A stretch of DNA of 64,000 nucleotides from Corynebacterium kroppenstedtii DSM 44385 (lineage in GTDB: Bacteria > Actinomycetota > Actinomycetes > Mycobacteriales > Mycobacteriaceae): NCBI RefSeq assembly GCF_000023145.1, contig NC_012704.1:124001-188000 (forward strand), read 5' to 3'. Below, in pieces: positions 17,000-26,145 of the stretch. Position numbers and translations under genes: made by a program. Position 1 is the stretch's first letter, and every line of letters begins with the position of its first letter. The notes beneath the pieces were generated by a model, which was not told where the DNA came from, did no database searches, and saw only the letters and a list, made by a program, of their open reading frames with translations.

Positions 17000-18970
17000 A
17001 TGAACCTAATGACTGCACCGAGACCCCATCCCACGGATACTCCCGTAGAGGCTACAGAGCTATCGGGATGTCGGTATCGTATTCGCCAACGCCGCACCTT
17101 CGATCGTGAAGGCCACCCTCGCCCACCACGCGAAGCAGCTCGAGCACGTCAGGCCCGGTCGGAACTCGAACGCACTCTGGTATTCGGGCAGCTGAGCGAC
17201 GACGGAGCCACCGTACCCGGCGTCGGCAATAAAAAATCACTCACGATGACGATCGCTGATTGTGTTCAGGAAGCTGGATCGACGACCGATGCCGGATCGG
17301 CGACGGCAGCCGAGACCCAGGCGGACCGCGATCATGCGGGGACGCAACCCACATCCCAGGATCGTGAGGAAATGTGGGATGCCCAGGAGTGCGCCACCCT
17401 GGAGGCCCTGGCTGAGGGCGTACGAGTGATTATCAACCCGCGGCTCACGGCGCGGATATCCATGGCAGAGCTGCAAAGTGCGCGCCCCAGTGTGGACGTG
17501 GCGAACCCGTGGTGGTTGGCTGACCCCACCGATCCAGCGCTGAACCCCACGGATGACATCATTATCCGTACCGCGCCTGACTTGCTGGTTCGGGTGGATT
17601 CATCGGCGCTTCCGCATGAGGCTCGCTACATGCCGGTCACCGTGAGCACGCACCAAGGCATCGTGCCAGACCCCACGCGGCGCATTATGTCGGTTTCCTT
17701 ACCGAGATTGGGCACATCGGCTCCCCTGTGGCGATCGGGGCGGGCCAAAACGCACTCCGGAGACATTCATCCGCTGGTCGCGGCGCATTATGCTCTTCGC
17801 GACGTCGGATTGTCGTCGGATCTGATCGGGATTGTGGGGCAGGGGGCTCATGATGTCGCGGTGTGGCCCGTCGGCACGATGACCGACGGCTTTGTTGATG
17901 CAGTTCGCGTGCCTATCTCTACGCAGCCGCGAAAAATTAAAGCGTGCAGCACCTGCCGCTTTGAGCGCGATTGCCACGCAGAGCTGAAGCAGATGGACGA
18001 TATCAGCCTCGTTCTTCACGGGGCGCGGGCGGACAAATATCGCCTTGCCGGCATATCCACTGTTCATCAGCTTGCCGACGCTGACTGTGGCGACGCCAGC
18101 ATCATGGCGTACGCGTACACGCAAGGGTGGACAGCGGTTCATCGCCCGGACAAGGTGCGGCAACGTCGGAATAGGTCGCGTGAGAACACGGCGGATGAAA
18201 ACACGGCGCGCGTAAATGGAGTACGGACGGGCCTTGCACGTGGTGATGCCGACGTTGTCCGCAGGGCAGATGTCGAAATCGATGTGGACATGGAAGCGTA
18301 CCTCGAGCGCGGATGCTACTTGTGGGGAACCTGGGACGGATCCACCTACCGGCCCTTTGTGACGTGGCAGCATCTGAACTCGGATGCCGAAGCGCGAAAT
18401 TTCGCCATGTTTTGGGCGTGGCTGATGGATCAACGGGACCGTGCTCATGCCCGGGGCCAGAGCTTCGCTGCCTACTGTTATGGGGCGCAAGGGGAGAACA
18501 TGTGGCTCAAACGGTCTGCTCAGCGCTTTGGCGGGCTCACCTTCAGCACTGCCGCCTCCGAGGCGTCGGAACCAGCGCCCGCCCCCGCAGCAACGGTCAC
18601 TGTCCCCACCGTCGCGGAGGTCAACCAGTTCATCCGTTCGCCAGAATGGGTTGACGTGTATGCAGCCGTCAAAAGCGAACTCGTGGGGCCGGCAGGATTG
18701 GGCTTGAAAACCGTCGCGCCACTTGCCGGTTTTCACTGGGAAGACGCCGACATGGACGGGGAAGCATCATTATCGGTGTTTATGCAGTCAAAAGGGGTTG
18801 ATCCGTTAGCTCCCATCCCCACGGGAGTGACGAGCAAACACGACGCCCGCGCACTACTTCTCCGCTACAACAGGGATGACTGTCGCGCGACCGCCGTCGT
18901 CAGGAATTGGCTCACGGCAGGCGCGCCGGGCGCGCACACCATGCCCGCCCCACACGCTGCTCTTAACTGA
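17000..18970 (+). CDS. TM0106-family RecB-like nuclease
   Basis: The 656-residue protein resembles the TM0106 family: a RecB/PD-(D/E)XK-like nuclease half with a cysteine cluster (CSTCRFERDCH near residue 315) that often binds an iron-sulfur cluster, joined to a C-terminal RNase H-like exonuclease half. In the latter, the acidic residues in the TWDGSTYRPF region, the HWEDADMDGEASL region and NRDDCRAT near the end could be catalytic. Family members are often annotated as predicted RecB nucleases; true function is not established. The ATG at 17000 and one at 17009 are both possible starts. Its stop overlaps the convergent nitrite reductase stop by eight bases. Confidence 0.8.
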   Translation: MNLMTAPRPHPTDTPVEATELSGCRYRIRQRRTFDREGHPRPPREAARARQARSELERTLVFGQLSDDGATVPGVGNKKSLTMTIADCVQEAGSTTDAGSATAAETQADRDHAGTQPTSQDREEMWDAQECATLEALAEGVRVIINPRLTARISMAELQSARPSVDVANPWWLADPTDPALNPTDDIIIRTAPDLLVRVDSSALPHEARYMPVTVSTHQGIVPDPTRRIMSVSLPRLGTSAPLWRSGRAKTHSGDIHPLVAAHYALRDVGLSSDLIGIVGQGAHDVAVWPVGTMTDGFVDAVRVPISTQPRKIKACSTCRFERDCHAELKQMDDISLVLHGARADKYRLAGISTVHQLADADCGDASIMAYAYTQGWTAVHRPDKVRQRRNRSRENTADENTARVNGVRTGLARGDADVVRRADVEIDVDMEAYLERGCYLWGTWDGSTYRPFVTWQHLNSDAEARNFAMFWAWLMDQRDRAHARGQSFAAYCYGAQGENMWLKRSAQRFGGLTFSTAASEASEPAPAPAATVTVPTVAEVNQFIRSPEWVDVYAAVKSELVGPAGLGLKTVAPLAGFHWEDADMDGEASLSVFMQSKGVDPLAPIPTGVTSKHDARALLLRYNRDDCRATAVVRNWLTAGAPGAHTMPAPHAALN

Positions 18971-21872
18971 CCTTGATTTTGCCCATCGCGCCGCGTTCAG
19001 CGTCGGCAAACTGGTGGTTAACCATCGTGTAGGTACCGGCCTCGGGGAAGTCGGCTTCCACAAAACCGCCCTGAGCGGCCAAAAGATCAAGCGCCTGAGA
19101 GCCTCCATCGTCGACACCGAAGGCGTCACGCCCATGTCGGAGAGTGTACGAACCCTCCTTGTAACTGGTATCAAACTGCGTTCCCACAATGTGGAAGGAC
19201 TCGGAAATATTCGGGCCCGCATTGAGCAACCAGAACCGTGCACGCTCACCGTGCTTGAGCTCGAGAGGCTTTTGGACGTACTGATTCTCCAGGCCGTTAA
19301 ACACCACCTTGCTGGGCTGTTCGCTGTGGAGCAACGCGGAATCAACCGGATTGTCCTTGTCCTTACCCAGGCCATACAGCTCCGACTGAACCATGATGTA
19401 TTCATGATCCACGGGGTCCAGGTCCGGCGGATCAATAATCACAGCACCGAACATGCCGGCAGCAATATGCATACTGATCGGAGCCGTACCGCAGTGATAC
19501 AACCAGATCCCGGCGTGCTCGGCACGGAACCGGTACTCCAGCGACTCACCAGGCTTGATGGACCGCATGGGCTGGTCAGGGCTCACCATGCCCGCGTGGA
19601 AATCAATCGAGTGACTAATAGAACCATCATTCTTCAGATGGACGACGAACTCATCGCCGACGTGACCACGCAGCACCGGCCCCATGGGCGCGCCGTTGAA
19701 CGTCCACGACGCGCGCTTCGTGCCGTCCTCCCGGATTGTCCGGTTAACCTGCGAGACCGTCAAATCAATATTGTGCGTTGTCCCCTCGGGTGCAGGATCC
19801 ACTGACGGATCGCGGATGACCTCGGGTTTCAGCGGACTATCCGTATTCGTCGATGCCATGGAGTGCCCGCTGGCGTGAACATCATCCTTATCCGACGCAG
19901 CATCGCCGCTGGAATCGCTGTCGGTGGAGTTCGCTCCGGCGGAACCGTTTGAGCCGCCCTTGGTGTTCACGGTCAGTTCCATACCGCGCATTTGGTGGCC
20001 GGGGATGGTGCACCAACCTTTGGTCTTCTTCGTAATCACGCCCGATGTGAACGTTTTGCTCTCTCCGGGGTCCACTTTCCCCGTTTCGATGCCATCGGCC
20101 AGCTTGAGGTCGTGGACTTGGTCGCCGTCGTTCTTTAACGTCACTTTGAGGCGGTCACCAGCGGGAACGTCAATGGAATTGGGGCTGAAAGACATGCCTT
20201 TGGCCGTCACGGTGACCGACGTGGTATGCCCGGTCGCTGCAACGGTGGAGCCGTCGGAATTGTCCGACGAACCACTGCCGGTCCCGGTTATGGCGAGAGT
20301 CGCGCATGCAATGAGCGCGATCGCCGACATCGTGGCCGCAACCTGGGCAAGCGGCGACCGTGAATGCGGCGGGTTCGGGGGAATCGCGCGGGCAGCGTTG
20401 GCACCGGCCTCGTCGGCAGGTGAAGCAGACGACGTCGCCGACTCATCGGCCTTTTTACGACGTGCCGCAGCCTGGGCTCGAATCGCCTTAACCTGGTTTT
20501 TAGCTGACACCGCCGCCAGCGGAACAAACATCGCTAAACCAATACCCGCAGCAAATGAGCCCACAATGTGAAGCCATCCGCCGACGGGAAGAACCCACAG
20601 GATCAAGCCGACGTTCACCATCGTCGTCCGCGCAGGCCCCATGAAATCCAGCGTCGCAAGCCCCTGTGACACGGCCTTACCGCCGCCGCCCATCGTCGAG
20701 GGAAGCAGGTAGCACATCACACCAATGAGTAATTGCGCGCCGAAACCAACCACCAGAGGAACCGTCGGCGTCGAAATAATCTCGTCTGGGTTCAGGATCT
20801 GGCTGATCCCTGCGACCAGCATCGTGCCGATGACCCAGACCACTGCGAAGGCTACCGACGAGCGCGCGAAAATTGCAGGTGGTTCGTGGGAGACGCGCCG
20901 GGAATTCCGGACGATCCCCGCCCACGGGCGTGCGCACAGGATCCAGCCCGCCCCGTAGACCACCATGCCGATGCCGACGAGCTCGAAGCGCCCGGAAATC
21001 GTGCCGATGCTCAGGACCAGGATGCCGGCCAGCATCGCGGCAAGCGTCGGAACTGGGCGGAATGCCGATACGCGCGCACGCCAAATAGCTGGGAAAAGAA
21101 TGGTCAGCGTGCCCGCCGCGGTCAGGCCGACGAAGCCGAGCACATTGACCGCCATGTGCATCACAATCAGCCGATCATGCCACGTCCCCGGAAGAGGATG
21201 GGCCAGGGTCGCGCCCAAGCCCGCGCCAATGGGCAAGATTAACGACGCAGCGATGTAGAACATGACGATCGCCGCGTAATCTCCCAGTTCAGAGCCGGAT
21301 TTCGCAGCACCGCGACGTGCCTTCACCCATTGCGAAATGAGCGATATCGCGTGGATCGCCACGGCCACACCAACGATGACAGCTCCCACGGTGACGACGA
21401 TCCACGCCCACCCCTGCGCGCCGCGTGCAGCGTCGTTAAATGCCTGCCCAATGACGCAGAGGATAACGCCCACGTTGAGGGCATAAATTAAGGCCACCTG
21501 TCTCGGCCGGGAGGAGTCGGGGAGTCGCTGGTGGAGGAATTTTTCGGTGAAGTGCTGCGACCACACCATAATCGAGTTCATCAGTGCGCCGAGGGTGAAG
21601 AAATGCACCATCATCCAGCGGTTATTCGGCACAAATGGGTGCGCCAAGGCGAGGACGATGATGGCGGCGAGCCACAAGCTCACCGGGCGGGAGGCGCGTC
21701 GGTGCCAGGACTTCGCTGATGTCTTCGAGGACGATGACTCGCGCGGCCGGCCGGAAGTAGGCCCGTGGGACCGGCCGGGGCTGGTCTGCCCAGCGGAATT
21801 GTCGTCGGTGGAGTGAGAAGACCGAGCCGAACTATCAGGGGAGACGGGGAGAGATTCATCGCGGGAACTCAT
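18963..21872 (-). CDS. Polytopic membrane domain fused to cupredoxin and copper nitrite reductase (NirK/AniA-like)
   Basis: From the ATG at 21872 the protein is 969 residues (an upstream ATG at 21905 is less likely). About 12 helices span residues ~60-480, several carrying histidines (LAHPF, MVHFF, SQHF, MHMAVN) reminiscent of NnrS- or heme-type proteins. A linker with one more helix leads to a cupredoxin-like domain (about 555-640) with possible ligands H, C, H and M in QVHDL and WCTIPGHQMRGM. The last ~330 residues are a two-domain NirK. HSIDFH, LYHCGTAPISMHIAAGM, SFHIVG and MVNHQF supply the type 1 ligands (H, C, H, M), the type 2 histidines, and the catalytic Asp and His. Nitrite reduction to NO at the outer membrane face is therefore predicted. 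Confidence 0.9.
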   Translation of the reverse strand: MSSRDESLPVSPDSSARSSHSTDDNSAGQTSPGRSHGPTSGRPRESSSSKTSAKSWHRRASRPVSLWLAAIIVLALAHPFVPNNRWMMVHFFTLGALMNSIMVWSQHFTEKFLHQRLPDSSRPRQVALIYALNVGVILCVIGQAFNDAARGAQGWAWIVVTVGAVIVGVAVAIHAISLISQWVKARRGAAKSGSELGDYAAIVMFYIAASLILPIGAGLGATLAHPLPGTWHDRLIVMHMAVNVLGFVGLTAAGTLTILFPAIWRARVSAFRPVPTLAAMLAGILVLSIGTISGRFELVGIGMVVYGAGWILCARPWAGIVRNSRRVSHEPPAIFARSSVAFAVVWVIGTMLVAGISQILNPDEIISTPTVPLVVGFGAQLLIGVMCYLLPSTMGGGGKAVSQGLATLDFMGPARTTMVNVGLILWVLPVGGWLHIVGSFAAGIGLAMFVPLAAVSAKNQVKAIRAQAAARRKKADESATSSASPADEAGANAARAIPPNPPHSRSPLAQVAATMSAIALIACATLAITGTGSGSSDNSDGSTVAATGHTTSVTVTAKGMSFSPNSIDVPAGDRLKVTLKNDGDQVHDLKLADGIETGKVDPGESKTFTSGVITKKTKGWCTIPGHQMRGMELTVNTKGGSNGSAGANSTDSDSSGDAASDKDDVHASGHSMASTNTDSPLKPEVIRDPSVDPAPEGTTHNIDLTVSQVNRTIREDGTKRASWTFNGAPMGPVLRGHVGDEFVVHLKNDGSISHSIDFHAGMVSPDQPMRSIKPGESLEYRFRAEHAGIWLYHCGTAPISMHIAAGMFGAVIIDPPDLDPVDHEYIMVQSELYGLGKDKDNPVDSALLHSEQPSKVVFNGLENQYVQKPLELKHGERARFWLLNAGPNISESFHIVGTQFDTSYKEGSYTLRHGRDAFGVDDGGSQALDLLAAQGGFVEADFPEAGTYTMVNHQFADAERGAMGKIKVS

Positions 21873-21987
21873 AGTGATTTCTACGCTATTCCACACCGAG
21901 GACAAACGGGAAAATGGGCATCGAAAATGTGCATATAATCATGCTCTGAGCCTTTCGAACCCCACCGCTTCGGTCTACCCTGTGCTC

Positions 21988-22650
21988 ATGGGATTTCTTT
22001 TTGGCACTCGACCCACACCAACAAGCATCGTGAACAGGGAAGATGCGCTCCCCGGACGCGATGAACCTATCCTGCCTCACCCCGCGCCACACACTGTTCT
22101 AGGAACTCCCATCGACGGGCCCTGGAAAGACGGGCAGCGGAGCGTCGTTGTGGGGCTCGGATGCTTCTGGGGAGCCGAAAAACTCTTCTGGCAGATCGAT
22201 GGCGTAGAAAGCACGGCGGTCGGTTACGCCGGTGGGTACACGCCGAACCCGACCTACCGGGAAGTCTGCACAGGCCGAACCGGTCACGCCGAAACTGTCC
22301 GCGTCATCTATGACCCACAGGAGGTGTCGTTCGAGGACCTCATCCGCACATTTTTTGAGGCGCACGACCCCACGCAGGGTTTCCGCCAGGGGAATGATGT
22401 GGGCACCCAGTATCGCTCCGTGATTTACGCACAGACCGACGATGAAGTGCAGAAAGCGCGCGAGATAGCGGAGTCCTTCTCTCACTCACTGGCCGACGCC
22501 GGCTACGGGGGCATCACCACCGATATCTCTTTGCTCAGCGACACACCGACGAAGACGATGTACCTCGCTGAAGATGAGCACCAGCAGTACCTGGATAAAA
22601 ATCCGAATGGCTACTGCCCGGTTCACTCAACGGGAGTCGCCTGCCGGTGA
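21988..22650 (+). CDS. msrA: Peptide methionine sulfoxide reductase A
   Basis: The reading frame is open from 21874, but the ATG at 21988 gives the corynebacterial N-terminus MGFLFGTRP and a 220-residue protein. The catalytic cysteine is in the signature GLGCFWGAEKLFW. Family motifs AVGYAGGYTPNPTYREVC, TGHAETVRV and HDPTQGFRQGNDVGTQYRS follow, and a C-terminal NPNGYCPVHSTGVAC holds probable resolving cysteines. MsrA repairs methionine-S-sulfoxide in oxidised proteins using thioredoxin or, in C. glutamicum, mycothiol/mycoredoxin. It is divergent from the nitrite reductase gene and overlaps the convergent MFS gene by 24 bases. Proximity to nirK and sodA suggests a stress-associated cluster. Confidence 0.95.
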   Translation: MGFLFGTRPTPTSIVNREDALPGRDEPILPHPAPHTVLGTPIDGPWKDGQRSVVVGLGCFWGAEKLFWQIDGVESTAVGYAGGYTPNPTYREVCTGRTGHAETVRVIYDPQEVSFEDLIRTFFEAHDPTQGFRQGNDVGTQYRSVIYAQTDDEVQKAREIAESFSHSLADAGYGGITTDISLLSDTPTKTMYLAEDEHQQYLDKNPNGYCPVHSTGVACR

Positions 22651-23862
22651 TGGCGTCGCCCGCGTCGATGGGGTGGTTCGCGCGATGAACAGCGCAATCA
22701 CCGTTGCGATGGCCAGCCCGGTAAGGAGCCACACGACGAGCCCACCCCACTCCCACGAGTGCAGGACATGGCCGGAGAGCCAGCCCACGATCGACGACCC
22801 CATGTAGTAGCAGAACAAATACATTGACGACGCTTCGGCCCGGTTGGTGGTGGCAACCACCCCGACCCAGCCAGACGCCACAGAATGGGCCGCGAAGAAA
22901 CACGCCGTGAACAGCAAAATCCCGAGGATGCTGCTGATGAGCTCGGGGGAAAACAGCACAGCCATGCCGATCATCATGCCGACGATCGACCCGACGAGGA
23001 CGTGTGCGCGACCGAATTTGTGGACCATCGTCCCGGCCTGCGTTGCACTCCACGTTCCGGAGAGATAAAGGAAGAAGATCGCGCCGGCGACGCCCTCGCT
23101 GAGGCCAAAATGCCCTGTCAAACGGTAGCCAACATAGTCATACAGCGACACGAAGGCGCCCATAAAAAGGAAAGCAAGGGTGAATAACGCACTCAAGCGC
23201 GGGTTTTTCACGTGCTGGGCAATGGCGCTGAACTCTGAACGGAACGTCAGCCGCTTGGGCTGAAAACGCTGTTGATCAGGAAGCGCCCATGACGTGATGA
23301 AGGCAAAAATAATGGCTACCGCGACAGTGGCCGCGAGAGCCCACCTCCATGACGCAAATTCAAGCACGCCAGAGGGGATAACGCGGCCGGACAGACCGCC
23401 GACCGATGTCCCCGCCACATAGAGCCCCATCACTTGAGGAACGTGTTTCGGGTGAATCTCCTCCGACAGATACGCCATCGCCGTCGCCGGAACCCCCGCA
23501 ACAGCGATGCCCTGCAGGCCACGCAAGATAATCAGCATGCCGACCGACGTCGATAAGGGAAGAAGAAGGCCGAGCAACGTGGCCGATAGGGCACTGAGCA
23601 TGATGACTCGCTTGCGCCCGAATCGTTCCGAAATGATCGACGCCGGAATGATGGACAGCGCGAGCATCCCCGTCGTCGCGGAAACGGTTAATGATGCTGT
23701 TGCCGGTGTGACATGGAGATCCTCGGACAGGACGGGGAGGAGAGCCTGTGTGCAGTACAGGGCGTTGAACGATGCCAATCCAGCGCCCACCATCGCCAAG
23801 ATGACTTTGCGGTACATGGGCGATTGCGGGGTGTACCCGTCAGGTAAGCCCTGAGTGGCCAT
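22627..23862 (-). CDS. MFS transporter, YnfM/Bcr-like exporter
   Basis: The 411-residue protein has twelve predicted helices and the MFS signature between helices 2 and 3 (ISERFGRKRVIMLSALSAT). It also has an ALYCTQALLPVLSEDLHVTPA N-terminal segment typical of the YnfM/arabinose-efflux-like group. Such proteins export small molecules or drugs by proton antiport. The substrate is unknown. The gene overlaps msrA tail to tail. There is no obvious operon partner; sodA lies upstream on the same strand behind a terminator. Confidence 0.9.
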   Translation of the reverse strand: MATQGLPDGYTPQSPMYRKVILAMVGAGLASFNALYCTQALLPVLSEDLHVTPATASLTVSATTGMLALSIIPASIISERFGRKRVIMLSALSATLLGLLLPLSTSVGMLIILRGLQGIAVAGVPATAMAYLSEEIHPKHVPQVMGLYVAGTSVGGLSGRVIPSGVLEFASWRWALAATVAVAIIFAFITSWALPDQQRFQPKRLTFRSEFSAIAQHVKNPRLSALFTLAFLFMGAFVSLYDYVGYRLTGHFGLSEGVAGAIFFLYLSGTWSATQAGTMVHKFGRAHVLVGSIVGMMIGMAVLFSPELISSILGILLFTACFFAAHSVASGWVGVVATTNRAEASSMYLFCYYMGSSIVGWLSGHVLHSWEWGGLVVWLLTGLAIATVIALFIARTTPSTRATPSPAGDSR

Positions 23863-23924
23863 AGTGTGACACCTGATTTCCCGGCTCGACGCTAGATGTA
23901 CCTGACGTTAGATCACCGCATGAA

Positions 23925-23954
23925 AAGAAGAGACACCCGCGGGTGCCTCTTCTT
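23925..23954 (-). terminator. Intrinsic terminator of sodA
   Basis: Arms 23925-23938 and 23941-23954 (AAGAAGAGACACCC and GGGTGCCTCTTCTT) form a 14-bp stem with one G-U position and a very tight two-base loop centre. On the minus strand a T-rich run follows (complement of TGAAAA). It sits about 70 bases after the sodA stop. The AT-rich flanks on both sides could allow it to work in either direction. Confidence 0.8.
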
Positions 23955-24024
23955 ATAACGCTATTCATCGTGGCCGTCTATTTACCGTGGCCACGTGTGT
24001 GACCGGATACCCGGCCACAGGACT

Positions 24025-24630
24025 TTACTTGGACTTTGCCCGTGCGTAGCGCTCTGCAACGTCCTCCCAGTTGAAGACGTTCCATACGGCCTTCACGTAG
24101 TCAGCCTTCACGTTCTTGTACTGGAGGTAGAAGGCGTGCTCCCACATGTCCAGCATCAGCAGCGGGGTGAAGTCAACGGAAACGTTGCCCTGCTGGTCGG
24201 TCAGCTGCTCGATAATGAGGCGACCAGCGATGTGGTCGTAGCCGAGGACGGCCCAGCCGGAGCCCTGAAGGCCGGTAGCAGCCGCGGAGAAGTGATCCTT
24301 GAACTTCTCGAAGGAACCGAAGTCGCGGTTGATGGCCTCGGCCAGCTCACCGGTCGGCTCGCCGCCACCGTTCGGGGACAAGTTCTTCCAGAAGATGGAG
24401 TGGTTGGTGTGGCCACCAAGGTTGAAGGCGAGGTTCTTGGAGAGTGCACGAATCTCGTTGGCATCTGCCCCTTCTTCTCGGGCCTTCTCTAGCTTCTCCA
24501 GAGCAGTGTTGGCGCCAGCAACGTAGGTTGCGTGGTGCTTGTCGTGGTGAAGCTGCATAATCTCGCCAGAGATGTGAGGCTCGAGAGCGTCGTAATCGTA
24601 GGGGAGGTCAGGAAGTTCATACACAGCCAT
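24025..24630 (-). CDS. sodA: Manganese/iron superoxide dismutase
   Basis: The 201-residue protein is a typical Mn/Fe-SOD. N-terminal helices include [14 protein letters not shown], where the first His of the pair (H28) is a metal ligand. [13 protein letters not shown] gives the second ligand region, and [16 protein letters not shown] gives the Asp and His ligands. It converts superoxide to peroxide and oxygen in the cytoplasm. AAAGG lies seven bases before the ATG. Corynebacterial SodA proteins are usually Mn-dependent, which is likely here but cannot be proved from sequence. It is monocistronic with its own terminator. Confidence 0.97.
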   Translation of the reverse strand: MAVYELPDLPYDYDALEPHISGEIMQLHHDKHHATYVAGANTALEKLEKAREEGADANEIRALSKNLAFNLGGHTNHSIFWKNLSPNGGGEPTGELAEAINRDFGSFEKFKDHFSAAATGLQGSGWAVLGYDHIAGRLIIEQLTDQQGNVSVDFTPLLMLDMWEHAFYLQYKNVKADYVKAVWNVFNWEDVAERYARAKSK

Positions 24631-25116
24631 TTCAGTACCTTTCGTTACTAGCTAACACGCGCCGCTAAAACATGGCGCACTGTGATTTTTTCAACATTGT
24701 GACTCGCACAACTAATTTGTGCGTGAAACCCAGTGTTGTGGAAGCTCCGGGGTTTCGCAACCTTTAACGTGAAGAAATTTCTCTTTATTCCGAAATAGAT
24801 GAGGCAAAAGGGCGCAGGTTGGCACCATAATGGATGAAAAATCCCTATTAATCAGGGTGAATCCATAAGATTTAGGTAGGTTGTGGGTGTGTAGCTGGTC
24901 GTGCCCTAGAAAAGGGGGAGGGGTGGCGCGGAGCGCTCATATCGAAACAAAAGAAACCCATATTCAATCAATCAGAACCGGGGGTAAGTATTTGATTGCT
25001 TGTCAAAACACTAGCGTATTCGGGCAAAACCGGGCACAATAACACTGAAGAATAAACCACGGCACATATGCGCCGTCGCACCATCTTTTCAGATCTCATT
25101 CCTTGGAGGAATTCTC
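24631..25116. promoter_or_regulatory. Divergent sodA-ldh intergenic control region
   Basis: No supported gene lies in this ~490-base AT-rich region between the divergent sodA and ldh genes. Near ldh the arms CAATCAA (24965-24971) and TTGATTG (24992-24998) form an inverted repeat enclosing CGGGGGTA (24979-24986), the same G-run word found three times upstream of usp. A second imperfect palindrome, CCCTATTAATCAGGG, lies near 24843-24857. In C. glutamicum ldhA is known to be repressed by SugR and controlled by LldR; whether these sites belong to such regulators is not clear. Confidence 0.45.
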
Positions 25117-26103
25117 ATGGCAGATCAAGAACACCGCCGCCTTGGTAACAAAATCGTTCTTATCGGCGCTGGCGACGTCGGAATCGCCTACGCCTTCGCC
25201 CTCATCAACCAGGGTGTGTGCGACGAACTGGCCATCATCGACATCGACGAGAAAAAGACCGCCGGCAACGTCATGGACCTCAACCACGGCGTCGTGTGGG
25301 CGTCCAGCCCGACTAACGTCAAGGTAGGCACCTACGACGACTGCGAAGACGCCGCCATGGTCATCGTCTGTGCTGGCGCTGCGCAGAAGCCAGGTGAAAC
25401 CCGCCTGCAGCTCGTCGACAAGAACATTAAGATCTTGAACAGCATTATTGGTGATGTCATGAAGCACAACTTCGACGGCATCTTCCTCATTGCGTCGAAC
25501 CCTGTCGACATCCTGACCTACGCCACCTGGAAGATCTCCGGCCTGCCCAAGGAACGCGTGATCGGTTCGGGCACGGTTCTGGACTCCGCACGCTTCCGCT
25601 CCATGCTGGGCGACATGTACGACGTTGCCCCGAGCTCCATCCACGCCTACATCATCGGTGAGCACGGTGACTCGGAACTTCCGGTGCTGTCGTCGTCGAC
25701 CGTCGGCGGTGTGTCGATGCGCAAGAAGCTCGAGAAGGACCCTGAGCTGCACGGACGCTTGGAGAAGGTCTTCGAAGAGACCCGCGACGCCGCCTACACC
25801 ATTATCGACGCTAAGGGCTCGACCTCATTCGGTATCGGCATGGGCCTGGCTCGGATCACGCGTGCTGTCCTGCAGAACCAGAACGTCGTTCTTCCTGTCT
25901 CCGCATACCTGCAGGGTGAATACGGCGAAGACGACATCTACATCGGCACCCCGGCCCTCGTGAACCGCGGCGGAATCCACCGCGTTGTTGAGCTGGAGCT
26001 CGATGATCACGAAGCTGAGCAGATGAAGGCATCAGCTGCGCAGTTGCGTGAAATCAAAGACCGCTTCTACGGCCCGAATGCCGATCAGGAAGCAACGAAG
26101 TAG
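25117..26103 (+). CDS. ldh: L-lactate dehydrogenase
   Basis: The 328-residue protein is a typical NAD-dependent LDH. The Rossmann motif [13 protein letters not shown] is near residues 18-30, followed by the substrate-binding [10 protein letters not shown] loop arginine, the cofactor-loop NPVDILTY, and the catalytic histidine in [14 protein letters not shown]. It reduces pyruvate to L-lactate, regenerating NAD+ when oxygen is short. A strong site, TTGGAGGAATTCTC, precedes the ATG. It is followed 42 bases on by the pyruvate kinase-like gene, as for ldhA and pyk2 in C. glutamicum, so the two are likely co-expressed. Confidence 0.97.
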   Translation: MADQEHRRLGNKIVLIGAGDVGIAYAFALINQGVCDELAIIDIDEKKTAGNVMDLNHGVVWASSPTNVKVGTYDDCEDAAMVIVCAGAAQKPGETRLQLVDKNIKILNSIIGDVMKHNFDGIFLIASNPVDILTYATWKISGLPKERVIGSGTVLDSARFRSMLGDMYDVAPSSIHAYIIGEHGDSELPVLSSSTVGGVSMRKKLEKDPELHGRLEKVFEETRDAAYTIIDAKGSTSFGIGMGLARITRAVLQNQNVVLPVSAYLQGEYGEDDIYIGTPALVNRGGIHRVVELELDDHEAEQMKASAAQLREIKDRFYGPNADQEATK

Positions 26104-26145
26104 TATTCGGTCGTACGAGAAATCCGCCGCTCCGGAGGGCACATA

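Noticed and set aside
17699..18736. Minus-strand open frame of 345 codons within the TM0106-type gene
   Set aside because: It is opposite a recognisable protein with conserved cysteines; the frame is a GC-rich artefact.
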